Shown here in pieces: positions 45,242 through 54,015 of a DNA stretch of 64,000 nt. This DNA is from Niastella vici (GTDB lineage: Bacteria > Bacteroidota > Bacteroidia > Chitinophagales > Chitinophagaceae). The stretch is taken from the NCBI RefSeq assembly GCF_002077945.1, contig NZ_LVYD01000056.1:62001-126000 (forward strand). The letters run 5' to 3'. Position 1 is the stretch's first letter, and every line of letters begins with the position of its first letter. The notes beneath the pieces were generated by a model, which was not told where the DNA came from, ran no database searches, and worked only from the letters and a program-made list of their open reading frames with translations. A program made the position numbers and the translations under genes.

Positions 45242-47194
45242 ATGCACATACATAAATCGCGGTATTCTGTTTTGGCCAACTTCATTTTGTTCTTCCTGGT
45301 CATTTCCTTTATTACCAGAACGGTGTTTTTAGTGTTGTCGTTCCATAAGGCCGATCTGGGCTTTTTACCGGTTTTGCGCATTTATGGTAAAGGGCTGGTT
45401 TTTGATACCATCGTGGCGCTTTATTTCAGTGCTTTGTATGCCATTTACCTGCTGGTGCTGCCTCAACGCTGGAACCGTTCGCTCGCCAATAGAATATTTA
45501 CCTACGCCGGCTTTTTTTTGGTGGTACTTATCCTGATGTTCTCCTTTTTTGCAGAATTCGCATTCTGGAATGAATTTGAAAGCCGCTTCAATTTTATTGC
45601 GGTCGATTACCTGGTATACACGTTTGAGGTAATACAGAATATCAATCAATCGTACCCGTTGCCCTGGCTTATCAGCGGCATGGTGCTGCTTACACTGGCC
45701 GTATTATTTATCTTCCATAAAAGAGGGCTGTTTAAACAAAGCTTTTATTCCAATACGCCCATCAAACAACGGTTGCTTTCTACAGGGATCGTTTTGGCCG
45801 GTGCCCTCATTGGTTTCCTTGTTCCCAATTCATGGGCTGAAAGCAGTCATAACCGCTACCAGGGTGAATTATCAAAAGCGGGGATCTTTTCCTTCTTTTC
45901 CGCTTTCAGGAACAATGAGCTGAACTATTATGATTTTTATGCCAAAACACCAGAGGCCACGGCTTTTTCAACAGTACGGAATGAGCTGCAGACGCCCAAT
46001 ACCCGTTATATTGATAATGGCTACAGCATACGCCGGCAGATCAATAATGGTGAAGTGGCCCAACAACCCAATGTGATCCTGGTGACCATTGAAAGTTTCA
46101 GCGCCGATTTTATGGCTCATTTTGGAAACGTTCAGCATTTGACACCAGTGCTCGATGCCCTGGCCGATTCGGGGATCCTCTTCACGAATATGTATGCCAC
46201 GGGTACGCGTACGGTAAGGGGAATGGAAGCATTGACCTTATGTGTGCCCCCTACTCCCGGTAATAGCATCGTTCGCCGCAATGATAACGCCGGACTGTTT
46301 ACCGTTGGTTCTATTTTTAAGAAGGCCGGCTATGCAAGATCATTCTTTTATGGGGGGGATGGGTATTTTGATAATATGAATAATTTCTTTGGCAATAATG
46401 GATTCGATATCGTTGATAAGGGCGGCCGGTTTGCACCGGGTGACAATTTCACTGGCAAACGTTCCATTATTCCCGATGAAGACATTCATTTCAGCAATGC
46501 CTGGGGTATTTGCGATGAGGACCTGTACGATGCGGTTATGCGGGATGCAGATGCCCGGCATGCGAAGCAGCAACCTTTCTTTGATTTTGTAATGACCACC
46601 TCGAACCACCGGCCTTACACGTATCCTGAAAAAAAGATTGATATCCCTTCCGGTTCGGGCCGCGATGGCGCGGTAAAGTATACTGATTATGCCATTGGTG
46701 AATTCCTGAAAAAGCTGCGGTCGAAACCCTGGTTCAATAATACAGTTGTGGTATTTGTGGCCGATCATTGCGCCAGCAGCGCGGGTAAGAACGAGATCGA
46801 TGTTTTAAAATATCATATCCCCTGCATCATTTATAATTTAAAAAGGGATGGCTTACACACCATTCCGCAACAATGTTCGCAGATCGATCTGTTCGCTACT
46901 TTGTTTGGATTATTGCACTGGAATTATGAGAGCAACTGGTATGGCAACGATGTGCTGCTGCCGGGTTTTACCCCCAGGGCCTATGTTGCTACCTACCAGA
47001 AGCTGGGGTATCTGCAGCATGACAGCCTCACCATTTTAAGTCCGCAACAGCAGGTTACCAGTAGCAGGTGGAATGCCCAAACAGATGAGCAATCGCCCAT
47101 AAAAATTGATCCTGCGATGAGCAATAAAGCTATAGCGGCCTATCAGACGGCGTATTATCTATTTAAGAATGGGGGGATGAAGGAAAAGCGGTAG
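45242..47194 (+). CDS. LTA-synthase-like sulfatase-family membrane enzyme
   Basis: 651 residues starting at MHIHKSRYS; an upstream ATG at 45140 would overlap the inverted repeat. Five N-terminal transmembrane helices (~10-200) precede an alkaline-phosphatase-fold domain (~275-615) on the outer face. Its metal and nucleophile sites look intact: NVILVTIESFSADF (Glu284), TGTRTVRGMEAL (probable Thr324 nucleophile), VVVFVADHCASS and the HIPCIIY strand. Family members transfer phosphoglycerol or phosphoethanolamine groups to envelope glycans or lipids, or act as sulfatases. The divergent two-component system and PAP2 gene suggest envelope modification (inference). Confidence 0.88.
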   Translation: MHIHKSRYSVLANFILFFLVISFITRTVFLVLSFHKADLGFLPVLRIYGKGLVFDTIVALYFSALYAIYLLVLPQRWNRSLANRIFTYAGFFLVVLILMFSFFAEFAFWNEFESRFNFIAVDYLVYTFEVIQNINQSYPLPWLISGMVLLTLAVLFIFHKRGLFKQSFYSNTPIKQRLLSTGIVLAGALIGFLVPNSWAESSHNRYQGELSKAGIFSFFSAFRNNELNYYDFYAKTPEATAFSTVRNELQTPNTRYIDNGYSIRRQINNGEVAQQPNVILVTIESFSADFMAHFGNVQHLTPVLDALADSGILFTNMYATGTRTVRGMEALTLCVPPTPGNSIVRRNDNAGLFTVGSIFKKAGYARSFFYGGDGYFDNMNNFFGNNGFDIVDKGGRFAPGDNFTGKRSIIPDEDIHFSNAWGICDEDLYDAVMRDADARHAKQQPFFDFVMTTSNHRPYTYPEKKIDIPSGSGRDGAVKYTDYAIGEFLKKLRSKPWFNNTVVVFVADHCASSAGKNEIDVLKYHIPCIIYNLKRDGLHTIPQQCSQIDLFATLFGLLHWNYESNWYGNDVLLPGFTPRAYVATYQKLGYLQHDSLTILSPQQQVTSSRWNAQTDEQSPIKIDPAMSNKAIAAYQTAYYLFKNGGMKEKR

Positions 47195-47227
47195 TGCTTC
47201 TGTCAACATGGAAGAAGCCTCAACTAC

Positions 47228-47536
47228 CTATTTTATTCCCCGGGTAATCAATGAAGCACTCTGATTTACTTCATAGTCAACCGAAGAAACATTCTTTACG
47301 TACGGGCGGCTTACAACAGCTTTTACCAGGTCAGAATTCATAAAATCTTCCATTGCCGATTTGCTTTCCCATAAATAGAAACCGCCAAAAGAGTTTTTTT
47401 CTATGTCTGCGAGCCAAACTTTTGAAATTAGCCCTTTTACTTTCGCTATAATTGGTGCATCTGGTTCCACCATTTGCTTAAGATATTCCGCCTGGGAAAT
47501 ATCATTTAATTGATAAGTGATTATTTGTGCATGCAT
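47228..47536 (-). CDS. YdhR-like putative monooxygenase (ABM fold)
   Basis: 102 residues, no signal peptide. The sequence GLISKVWLADIEKNSFGGFYLWESKSAM, read here in two parts around ADIEKNSF, matches the core of the E. coli YdhR family of small alpha/beta-barrel (ABM-like) proteins, which are close to 101 residues. The family is thought to bind or oxidise small aromatic compounds; no function is proven. It is monocistronic, convergent with the sulfatase gene. Confidence 0.75.
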   Translation of the reverse strand: MHAQIITYQLNDISQAEYLKQMVEPDAPIIAKVKGLISKVWLADIEKNSFGGFYLWESKSAMEDFMNSDLVKAVVSRPYVKNVSSVDYEVNQSASLITRGIK

Positions 47537-47679
47537 TGTTCAATATTTTAAATAAATATTAATGCAAAGGTAAAAGTGTACCACCACCTAAAAATACACA
47601 AAAGTCTCTTTGCTCCATGCATTATTCATTCGTGTACAATCAACATAACCGTTACGTCATAGCATTACCGCTCTAGCTA

Positions 47680-48996
47680 TTACTGCATAAAAGTACTTAG
47701 CGGGATCCTATTTTTCATGTTCCTTTGGCGAACCTCATAGGCAATCTCACAATCTTTGGGTAATAGCTTTTTAATTTCTGCGGCCCGGTCTGGTTGAATA
47801 CGGGTTAACTGTATCTGTAACCATTTTAGTTTCCTGAATTCCTGAATTTCATCCGGAATATTTAAGAGCGGGTTCATGCTTATTGTTAGCCACTCTAAAT
47901 TGGCTAACTTAAAAAAATCCTGGGGAAGACTGGTAATTTGATTATTGTCCAGCTCAAGTCTTTTTAGGCTCTTCAGACCAGATATAAACGCTGGAAATTC
48001 TGAGATTGAATTATTGGTTAATGAAAGCTTTTCAAGATTATTCAATAAACCTGCTTCCTGAGGGAAAATTTTGATCTTATTATCATCAAGAAATAATTGT
48101 TTTAGTTTAGGAAATTGTGTGTATTCTTCTGGAAAGCTGGTAAGCTTGTTCTGAGATAAATTTAGCAGCGTTAAGTTTTGTAAATCTTTGACCTCCTCTG
48201 GAAGGCTGGTTAGCTTATTACAGGATACAATTAGCACCGTTAAGCTTCGTAAATCTTTTATTTCTTTTGGAAGGCTGGTAAACTTATTGCAGGATACATA
48301 TAGCCGCGTTAGGTTTTGTAAATCTTTGATTTCTTCTGGAAGCGTTGTGAGGTAATTTTCTGATAGGTCTAAAGTTATCAATCTGATAAGCCGTCCTATC
48401 GATGCCGGTAACACCTGTAGTCTATTGGCACTTAAACCTAGATATTCAAGACTTTTCAGATCCCCGATTTGGTCAGGTAAATATTCAATTTTATTGTCCT
48501 GGAATGAAACCTCTACAAGATTCTGAAGATTTCCAAACTCAACAGGTAAGCGTGAAATGTTATTATTGCCGATATGTAATTCCCGAAGATTAGTCAGTTC
48601 CCCGATTTCTGGAGAGATAACTGATAGCTTACAGCTATGTACTGAAAGATATTCTAATTTTTTGCAAAACTTTATTCCTCTTGGAAGAGTAGTAAAGGAA
48701 TTATAATCTAAAAAAAGAGTTCTTAGATTTGGGAGCTTAAAAATTTCATCGGGTAAAGTTGTTAAGTCGCATTTCTCGATATACAAAAATTGTAAGCTAT
48801 CTAATGTCCCGATCTTTTTTAAATCAGCCCGGGTAATCTTTTGATTATAAAGACTAAGATTATATACTTTTTCTTCCGCTTTAAAGGCTTCACTAAGACT
48901 CTTATAAACCTTTTTATCAGGAACATACCTCCAGTTTTGGGAATATCCTTTAAATGTGAGCAAGAGAAAAGCTGCTAATGTAAGTATACGGTTCAT
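47680..48996 (-). CDS. Secreted leucine-rich-repeat protein
   Basis: 438 residues: signal peptide (AAFLLLTFKGYSQ, ~7-20), then about fifteen 23-residue leucine-rich repeats (~50-400), for example LPEEIKDLQNLTRLYVSCNK and SLPKEIKDLRSLTVLIVSCN. They have the LxxLPxxIxxLxxLxxLxLxxNx pattern of Shoc2/SDS22-type repeats. The middle repeats are nearly identical in DNA as well, pointing to recent repeat expansion. No catalytic domain is visible, so it is likely a surface or periplasmic binding protein. Base composition is more AT-rich than in flanking regions. Confidence 0.88.
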   Translation of the reverse strand: MNRILTLAAFLLLTFKGYSQNWRYVPDKKVYKSLSEAFKAEEKVYNLSLYNQKITRADLKKIGTLDSLQFLYIEKCDLTTLPDEIFKLPNLRTLFLDYNSFTTLPRGIKFCKKLEYLSVHSCKLSVISPEIGELTNLRELHIGNNNISRLPVEFGNLQNLVEVSFQDNKIEYLPDQIGDLKSLEYLGLSANRLQVLPASIGRLIRLITLDLSENYLTTLPEEIKDLQNLTRLYVSCNKFTSLPKEIKDLRSLTVLIVSCNKLTSLPEEVKDLQNLTLLNLSQNKLTSFPEEYTQFPKLKQLFLDDNKIKIFPQEAGLLNNLEKLSLTNNSISEFPAFISGLKSLKRLELDNNQITSLPQDFFKLANLEWLTISMNPLLNIPDEIQEFRKLKWLQIQLTRIQPDRAAEIKKLLPKDCEIAYEVRQRNMKNRIPLSTFMQ

Positions 48997-49127
48997 AAAT
49001 GCCGAAAATTAAGAACTAAAGCCCCAATTGGATTGTCCAGCCCAAAACCACAGCCTGGCCAGGTAAAAAAGTTAAAGTTTAGTTTAGCCAGCCACACTTG
49101 AGCAAACCCTTTGTTGTGGGCAGGCAG

Positions 49128-49561
49128 TTAGTATTTGTGAATCACTATTGTACCTGCGACTAAATCTCCGATTCTCTTTTTCTTTTTGTTTATTGCTGCA
49201 ACAATTAATCCAAGAAAAAGAGTTAAATCAACTATGTTAAATATATGTCTGATTAATGAAATCGGAATATTTGTTGGACTCAGATTATTTTTAACAACCT
49301 TAATTTTTAAAACCTTCTTGCCAATTGTTTGTCCAGATATTCCTTCATTTATTGGAATTATAACAATAAAACCCAAAAAAATGCCGGATATCCTTTTAAA
49401 TGAAACCCAATGCTTTCACTGTCCTGATAAAAGTCGCCACCAATTATTCCAATTACAAAGCCAATAAACCAACATATAAAAAAGTCGATTAGCGCTGCGG
49501 CTATTCTTGTTCTTTTTAATGCAATTTTATAATCTACTTCAAATTCTGGTAAAAAGTTCAT
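49128..49561 (-). pseudogene. RDD-family membrane protein, frameshifted
   Basis: Two overlapping frames together encode one RDD protein of about 145 residues. The upstream frame has IALKRTRIAAALIDFFICW and FVIGIIGGDFYQDSES; the downstream frame has IPINEGISGQTIGKKVLKIK and ILNI-type helices ending AGTIVIHKY. They join in a run of seven A (49375-49381, plus strand). Eight would restore the reading frame as PAFFLGFIVIIP. The break may be a true frameshift, a phase-variable tract or a sequencing error. The gene is very AT-rich and flanked by TTGTGGGC-type inverted repeats. Confidence 0.75.
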
Positions 49562-49608
49562 TAGTGTATAGGGTTGATTTTTTAAATTTTTGAAAGCGAC
49601 TGCTTGCT

Positions 49609-49813
49609 TGCCCACAACGTTCAGGACTTTGCGTTCGGCGGGACGGATTTATTCGTCCCACCCATAACAAAAGCTGATTAAAAATAAAAAGTTGAGAACA
49701 TATTCTATTGATGAGTTCCGTTGGGTCGAGCCAGAACTAAAGCTTACCGGAGTTACTGTTGCGGAGGCTCGACCTCGTTAGCCCTGCTGACGCAAAGCTT
49801 TTTGTTGTAGGCA
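49609..49813. repeat. attC-like structured intergenic element
   Basis: The ends are TGCCCACAACGTTCAGG and GTTGTAGGCA (an imperfect terminal inverted repeat). Just inside are ACTTTGCG and CGCAAAG (a second inverted pair). The middle holds two hairpins, GGGACGG...TTCGTCCC (about 49640-49659) and GGTCGAGCC...GGCTCGACC (49724-49732 with 49766-49774). It lies between two same-strand AT-rich genes. Related half-sites, TTGTTGTGGGCAGGC at 49111-49125 and TTGCCTACAACGTTAGCG at 50411-50428, border the cassettes on the other sides. Confidence 0.55.
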
Positions 49814-49819
49814 GTTTTG

Positions 49820-50398
49820 TTACGATACCCAATCCATTGCGCCAATAAAATATTTCTTTTGACCTGGCAAAAAGTAAACTCTTCCACCAGTACCAGTAAA
49901 GTTCCCCGTTTTCTTTGAGCCTTTGTGTCGGATAATTATGAAATGTCGTTTATTGTCACTGCCAAAGATTGCACAATTATTCTTTTCAATCATGTCGGGA
50001 AAAAAGCTGTTTAAAGCGCCTAATCCTACTTTGTCAAATATTTTTTGAGTTAGAAATATTGTGTCCTGTGTCGTGACCTGCTTTTTTAAAAGCTGATATA
50101 CTGAGTCAATTATTTTCCATCTTGGCTCGTAATCTGGGTTGATATACTCGCCTCTTCTTTTCTCTCGTTTAGTTCCTTTCATTCCATCATGATACCTTTT
50201 CCAACAAATATATAGTTCGTTTTTGTAGTCTTCATAATTGACAAAAAACGTCACGGAGTTAATCTGATACGAAACAACTTTCTTAAAGTGAATATCAGTC
50301 AATGTAATTGTGTCAACTGTATAGGTATCATAATATTTGTCCTGGCTTTGAGCCTTTAAAAATATTATCAATGTCCCAATAAGAAGAAGTATTCGCAT
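49820..50398 (-). CDS. Secreted protein of unknown function in a cassette-like position
   Basis: 192 residues: signal peptide (LLLIGTLIIFLKAQSQ, ~4-19) and a basic/aromatic mixed alpha-beta body (CWKRYHDGMKGTKREKRRGE, YFLPGQKKYFIGAMDWVS). No family recognised. AT-rich, same strand as the RDD and LRR genes, and bordered by inverted TTGTAGGCA / TGCCTACAA sequences only a few bases outside the ORF. Confidence 0.7.
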   Translation of the reverse strand: MRILLLIGTLIIFLKAQSQDKYYDTYTVDTITLTDIHFKKVVSYQINSVTFFVNYEDYKNELYICWKRYHDGMKGTKREKRRGEYINPDYEPRWKIIDSVYQLLKKQVTTQDTIFLTQKIFDKVGLGALNSFFPDMIEKNNCAIFGSDNKRHFIIIRHKGSKKTGNFTGTGGRVYFLPGQKKYFIGAMDWVS

Positions 50399-50859
50399 AG
50401 GAGGTTAAAGTTGCCTACAACGTTAGCGGCATTATAAGGTGAAAAATTCGTTTTAAATCAATTGTATCCATGTACCTGGTTTTTAGCTTTTGGATGCGAT
50501 GCGTGTTCAGCAAAGCTTCGCCCCATCAGCCACAGTATCGCAATTAATCAAATCCTTTGGAATACTACAAGGGGAGAGCCGTTAACTTAACGATCTCCCG
50601 GCACCGAGGTTACTAAAATTTGATGAATAACCGAAGACGTTTTCTCTTTTTTTGAACTTTTTATGAAATGGAAGAATCCGGTAAAGGCAGGAAATAATCT
50701 AAAAAGCAATATTAGAGTATATAAGTATTGATAATCAAACACCTATTAAGCCGAGGTAAGAAAACCTGTCAGGTCCAATTCAGCCTGATAATAATGCAAG
50801 CTCAGGTGATGGACCTCACAGGTCTGGTTACTAACTTATAAACAAACAAACTTAAAAAC
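50399..50859. other. Gene-free region with several hairpins
   Basis: It contains the attC-like half-site TTGCCTACAACGTTAGCG (50411-50428) and a hairpin GGGAGAGCCGTTAACTTAAC completed by GATCTCCC (about 50571-50600). It also holds an imperfect CCTGTCAGGTCC inverted repeat (50764-50776 with 50811-50823) that may end transcription of the mannonate dehydratase gene. No gene seen. Confidence 0.5.
50764..50823. repeat. CCTGTCAGGTCC inverted repeat, possible terminator of uxuA
   Basis: ACCTGTCAGGTCC and GGACCTCACAGGT form a 13-bp stem with one mismatch across a 34-base loop. It is the same element type as at 12664-12740 and is placed just 3' of the minus-strand uxuA gene. Confidence 0.6.
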
Positions 50860-52017
50860 TTACAAACTTCTTACGATCCCCAACTCCAATCCCCGTAACT
50901 CTGCCAGTCCGCGCAAACGGCCAATAGCACTGTAACCGGGATAGGTCGTTTTTTTGAGATCATCGAGCATCTGGTGACCATGATCGGGCCGCATGGGTAA
51001 CGACACGCCTCTTTTTTTCATCACCAGCACCAATTCCTTTATCACCGCATACATATCTACATCACCGGTCAGGTGATCGGCTTCAAAGAAATTACCGGCG
51101 GCATCTCTTTTAGTGGCACGCAGGTGCACAAAATGAATATGATCGCCATAGCGCTGTACTATGCCCGGCAGATCGTTATCGGGCCGTACTCCAAACGACC
51201 CGGTACAAAAACACAAGCCGTTCGATTGGGAAGGTACCGCCTGCAACAGGTCTTTTACATCCTGTTCGGTGCTCATAATACGCGGCAATCCCAATACCGG
51301 GTATGGTGGATCATCGGGATGAATGGCCATTTTCAAACCACATTCCTCCACTACCGGCATCACCTGTTGCAAAAAATAGAACAAATGTTCTTTCAGCTTT
51401 TTTGCATCAATATGATGATAGGTGGTGAGCGCGGCCAGCACCTGTTCTTTGGTAAACGGTTCATCGCTGCCGGGCAAACCCAGCAGGGCATTGCGGTACA
51501 GGGTTTCCTTTTTCTGCGGCGTTATGTTGTCGAGATATTGCCGTGCAGCACTGAGTTCTTCTTTTGTATATTCTTTTTCGGCCCCCGGTCTTTCCAGCAT
51601 AAATACATCAAAGGCAATAAAGGCCAGCCGTTCAAACAACAGGGCCTTACTGCCATCGGGCATTTCATAGTTAATATCTGTACGCACCCAATCGAGAATG
51701 GGCATGAAATTATAAGTGATCACTTTCAATCCGCAGGCGGCTACGTTGCGCAGGCTTTGCTGATAGTTTTGAATGTATTGCTGGTAATTACCGGTTTGTT
51801 TTTTTATGTCTTCATGCACCGGTAAACTTTCAATGACCGTCCAGCTCATGCCGGCCGCTTCGATCATGGCTTTTCGTTTGTTGATCTCGTCTATCGTCCA
51901 CACGTCGCCCACCGGAATATGGTGCAAAGCCGTTACCACACCGGTACATCCGGCCTGCCGGATATGTTGTAAAGGAACGGGATCGTTTGGCCCGAACCAA
52001 CGCATTGTATATTCCAT
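50860..52017 (-). CDS. uxuA: Mannonate dehydratase
   Basis: 385 residues from [16 protein letters not shown]; an earlier ATG at 52155 overlaps the upstream gene remnant. Close to the 394 residues of E. coli UxuA. TIM-barrel motifs of the family: [65 protein letters not shown] and the end [12 protein letters not shown]. It dehydrates D-mannonate to 2-keto-3-deoxygluconate in the glucuronate pathway, which fits the alpha-glucuronidases encoded across the divergent promoter. It lies 19 bp downstream of a broken esterase gene, presumably in one transcript. Confidence 0.95.
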   Translation of the reverse strand: MEYTMRWFGPNDPVPLQHIRQAGCTGVVTALHHIPVGDVWTIDEINKRKAMIEAAGMSWTVIESLPVHEDIKKQTGNYQQYIQNYQQSLRNVAACGLKVITYNFMPILDWVRTDINYEMPDGSKALLFERLAFIAFDVFMLERPGAEKEYTKEELSAARQYLDNITPQKKETLYRNALLGLPGSDEPFTKEQVLAALTTYHHIDAKKLKEHLFYFLQQVMPVVEECGLKMAIHPDDPPYPVLGLPRIMSTEQDVKDLLQAVPSQSNGLCFCTGSFGVRPDNDLPGIVQRYGDHIHFVHLRATKRDAAGNFFEADHLTGDVDMYAVIKELVLVMKKRGVSLPMRPDHGHQMLDDLKKTTYPGYSAIGRLRGLAELRGLELGIVRSL

Positions 52018-52036
52018 AGCAAGTTTTTTGTTACGT

Positions 52037-52723
52037 TTACCAACTGTCTGTTCTAAATGAAGAAGCCGGTAGACCTTCTTTATTATATAAATTCGCCTCC
52101 TCCGGGTTATCCGCCCAGGCGTATCGTACCGCCACGGGATCAGCCACCTGGTCACTCCACACCACTACACGGTTCCCCCTCAATGGCAGCCTTAGCCCAT
52201 ACAAACTTTTTATCGGTTCCGGCAATGGCAAAATATTTCAGTTCCCCATTTCCTTTTGCCATCAATCCGCTTCCGGTACTGGTAAATTGCAGTACGATCC
52301 TGTTGCCCTGTTTTGTCATTGACTGGTATAACGGACCTGAATATACTACCTTCTTATCGCCATACGCCTGCTTTTGCGCCCACAAGGCCGGCCGTTTTCC
52401 CACATCTTCTTTATTCAATGGGTGTATATCGTTCCATTCGCCAATGTCGGTTATTACTGCCATTCCGGTGTTGGGTAATGATAATGTTTTCAATTGCGCT
52501 TCGCGCGTCATGGCCCAGCTGCTTTCACCGGGCTGGTTGTCCTTTTCGCCAGCGGCCGCCCAACCCCAAATGGTTAATATTTGGCATCGCGTTGCAGCAC
52601 CATGTTATCGCTGATGAGGCGGGGCAGTTTTATTTGGGCGGTTGCCGTTATGCCTAACGAGCAGAATATTATTAATAACTTTATTTTTAGGGAGCCTGAT
52701 CTTTTTTCAATCGTTTTAATCAT
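52037..52723 (-). pseudogene. Broken sialate O-acetylesterase/acetylxylan-esterase-type gene
   Basis: Fragments in three frames make up the ends of one SGNH esterase. The N-terminus MIKTIEKRSG with signal peptide and IKLPRLISDNMVLQRDAK comes first. A two-base gain near 52577 then gives a stop, and the new frame reads LTIWGWAAAGEK. That passes directly into DNQPGESSWAMTREAQLKT near 52543, so about 300 or more residues, including the GQSNM nucleophile block, are missing. The C-terminal DIGEWNDIHP (catalytic Asp/His) remains. A third frame, entered at a five-C run (52175-52179), carries [13 protein letters not shown] to the end. Relatives act as acetylxylan esterases in xylan loci. This copy cannot be functional. 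Confidence 0.85.
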
Positions 52724-52775
52724 GATGGCAATCTATTGATTAACAATTCACGACGCTAATTTACAACCCAAAACG

Positions 52776-52801
52776 AAACAATGTAACCGATTACATTGTT
52801 T
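52776..52801. promoter_or_regulatory. LacI-type operator
   Basis: AAACAATGTAA-CCGA-TTACATTGTTT: perfect 11-bp arms around a CG-containing centre, the usual shape of LacI-family operators. It lies between the LacI gene (+, 52853) and the esterase-remnant/uxuA unit (-, 52723), so it can control both. A weaker related site, ATGTAAGCGATTGTAT (52839-52854), overlaps the LacI start codon. A TACCTTTA at 52822-52829 is a possible -7 element. Confidence 0.85.
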
Positions 52802-52852
52802 TTTTAAGAATATTTTTATTTTACCTTTACTATCAAGTATGTAAGCGATTGT

Positions 52853-53893
52853 ATGACAAAACCAAAAGAAGTAACCATTTATGACCTCGCCCGTAAGTTG
52901 AACGTCTCCATAGCAACGGTAAGCAGGGCCTTAAAGGACGACCCGGTCGTAAGCAAAAAAACCAAGAAAAAGGTATTTGACCTGGCCGAAGAAATGGGCT
53001 ACCGGTACAACCATTTTGCCCGTAATCTTCGCGAACAGCGCACCTATACCATCGGGGTCATTGTTCCCCGGCTCAACAGTTACTTCATGAGCACGGTGAT
53101 CGCCGGTATTGAAAGCGTTGCCAATAACGAGGGCTATACCCTTATTATCAGCCAGTCGTCTGAATCGGCCGAAAAAGAACTGGCCAGCGCCAAAACCATG
53201 TTCAATAACCGGGTCGATGGCATCCTGGTTTCCCTCGCTTACGATACTGAAAACCTAAACCATTTCTCTCCCTTCTTTCAAAAGAACATCCCGCTTATCT
53301 TTTTCGACCGCGTGGCCGACCACCCCGAATGCACCAGTGTGCTGATCGACAATCGCAAAGGCGCTTATGAAGCTACCAGTCATTTGATAGCCCAGGGCTG
53401 CCGCAACATTGTGCATATTACCGCCACCCCAAAACGAAATGTGTATGTTGACAGGCTGGCCGGTTACAAACAGGCGCTGGCCGATCACCAGCTACCCTTC
53501 GATGAAAAAAATGTGCTCATCAATAACCTTAGCCAGGAAGCCGGCGCACAGGCTGCCGGGGCCATACTGCAGATGAATCCTTTACCCGATGCCGTTTTTG
53601 CCGCAAACGACAATTGCGCCGTTGGCTGCATGATCGCATTGAAAAAAGCAGGCATCCGTATTCCGCACGACATGGCTTTTGCCGGTTTTAACAACGACCC
53701 CGTTAGTACCGTAATTGAACCAAACCTCACCACCATTAATTACCCCGGTTATAAAATGGGTGAAATGGCTGCTGCCAGTTTGATCAATCACCTGAATGGC
53801 GTAAACAGTATCGATGCTACCAATACTATCTTGTTACGCTCGGAACTGATCATAAGAGCATCATCATTAAAAACAAGATCAGATAGTGAATGA
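52853..53893 (+). CDS. LacI-family transcriptional regulator
   Basis: 346 residues. The N-terminal HTH is TIYDLARKLNVSIATVSRAL (~8-27) with hinge RYNHFARNLREQRTYTIGVI. The periplasmic-binding-protein-like sensor (~62-335) includes PRLNSYFMSTVIAGIESVAN, DGILVSLAYD, PLIFFDRVADHPE, AVFAANDNCAVGCMIALKKA and FNNDPVSTVIEPNLTTINYP. It heads the plus-strand run LacI-GH67-SDR-GH115-GH10 and faces uxuA. The operator at 52776-52801 implies autoregulation and control of both arms, with a glucuronate or xylo-oligosaccharide-derived inducer (inference). Confidence 0.95.
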   Translation: MTKPKEVTIYDLARKLNVSIATVSRALKDDPVVSKKTKKKVFDLAEEMGYRYNHFARNLREQRTYTIGVIVPRLNSYFMSTVIAGIESVANNEGYTLIISQSSESAEKELASAKTMFNNRVDGILVSLAYDTENLNHFSPFFQKNIPLIFFDRVADHPECTSVLIDNRKGAYEATSHLIAQGCRNIVHITATPKRNVYVDRLAGYKQALADHQLPFDEKNVLINNLSQEAGAQAAGAILQMNPLPDAVFAANDNCAVGCMIALKKAGIRIPHDMAFAGFNNDPVSTVIEPNLTTINYPGYKMGEMAAASLINHLNGVNSIDATNTILLRSELIIRASSLKTRSDSE

Positions 53894-53896
53894 AGC

Positions 53897-54006
53897 GTTC
53901 CCGGTTCCCGGTTTCCGGTTACCGGGTAAAAAATTCGGGCTGCCCGATTACAATTAGAATAATCAACATTCAAGGCCCGGCAACTGGTAACCGGTAACTG
54001 GTAACT
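53897..54006. repeat. Heptamer-array hairpin element A2
   Basis: Left units GTTCCCG GTTCCCG GTTTCCG GTTACCG. The core GGTAAAAAATTCGGGCTGCC has a small inner stem, followed by ATTCAAGGCCCGGCAACTGG. Right units CTGGTAA CCGGTAA CTGGTAA. It lies between the LacI and GH67 genes and shares core and arms with element A3. Confidence 0.85.
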
Positions 54007-54015
54007 AAAAGACAT

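Noticed and set aside
47900-48850. Regularly spaced near-identical DNA segments, CRISPR-like at first sight
   Set aside because: They are in frame and encode the 23-residue leucine-rich repeats; spacing is continuous with no spacers.
51073-51825. 250-codon plus-strand ORF antisense to uxuA
   Set aside because: It lies wholly within the well-supported uxuA gene, and the protein is rich in odd H/I/Q composition without a known fold.
52152-52511. 119-codon ORF as an independent small gene
   Set aside because: Its sequence is the C-terminal part of an SGNH esterase whose other fragments lie in neighbouring frames, so it was called as a pseudogene.
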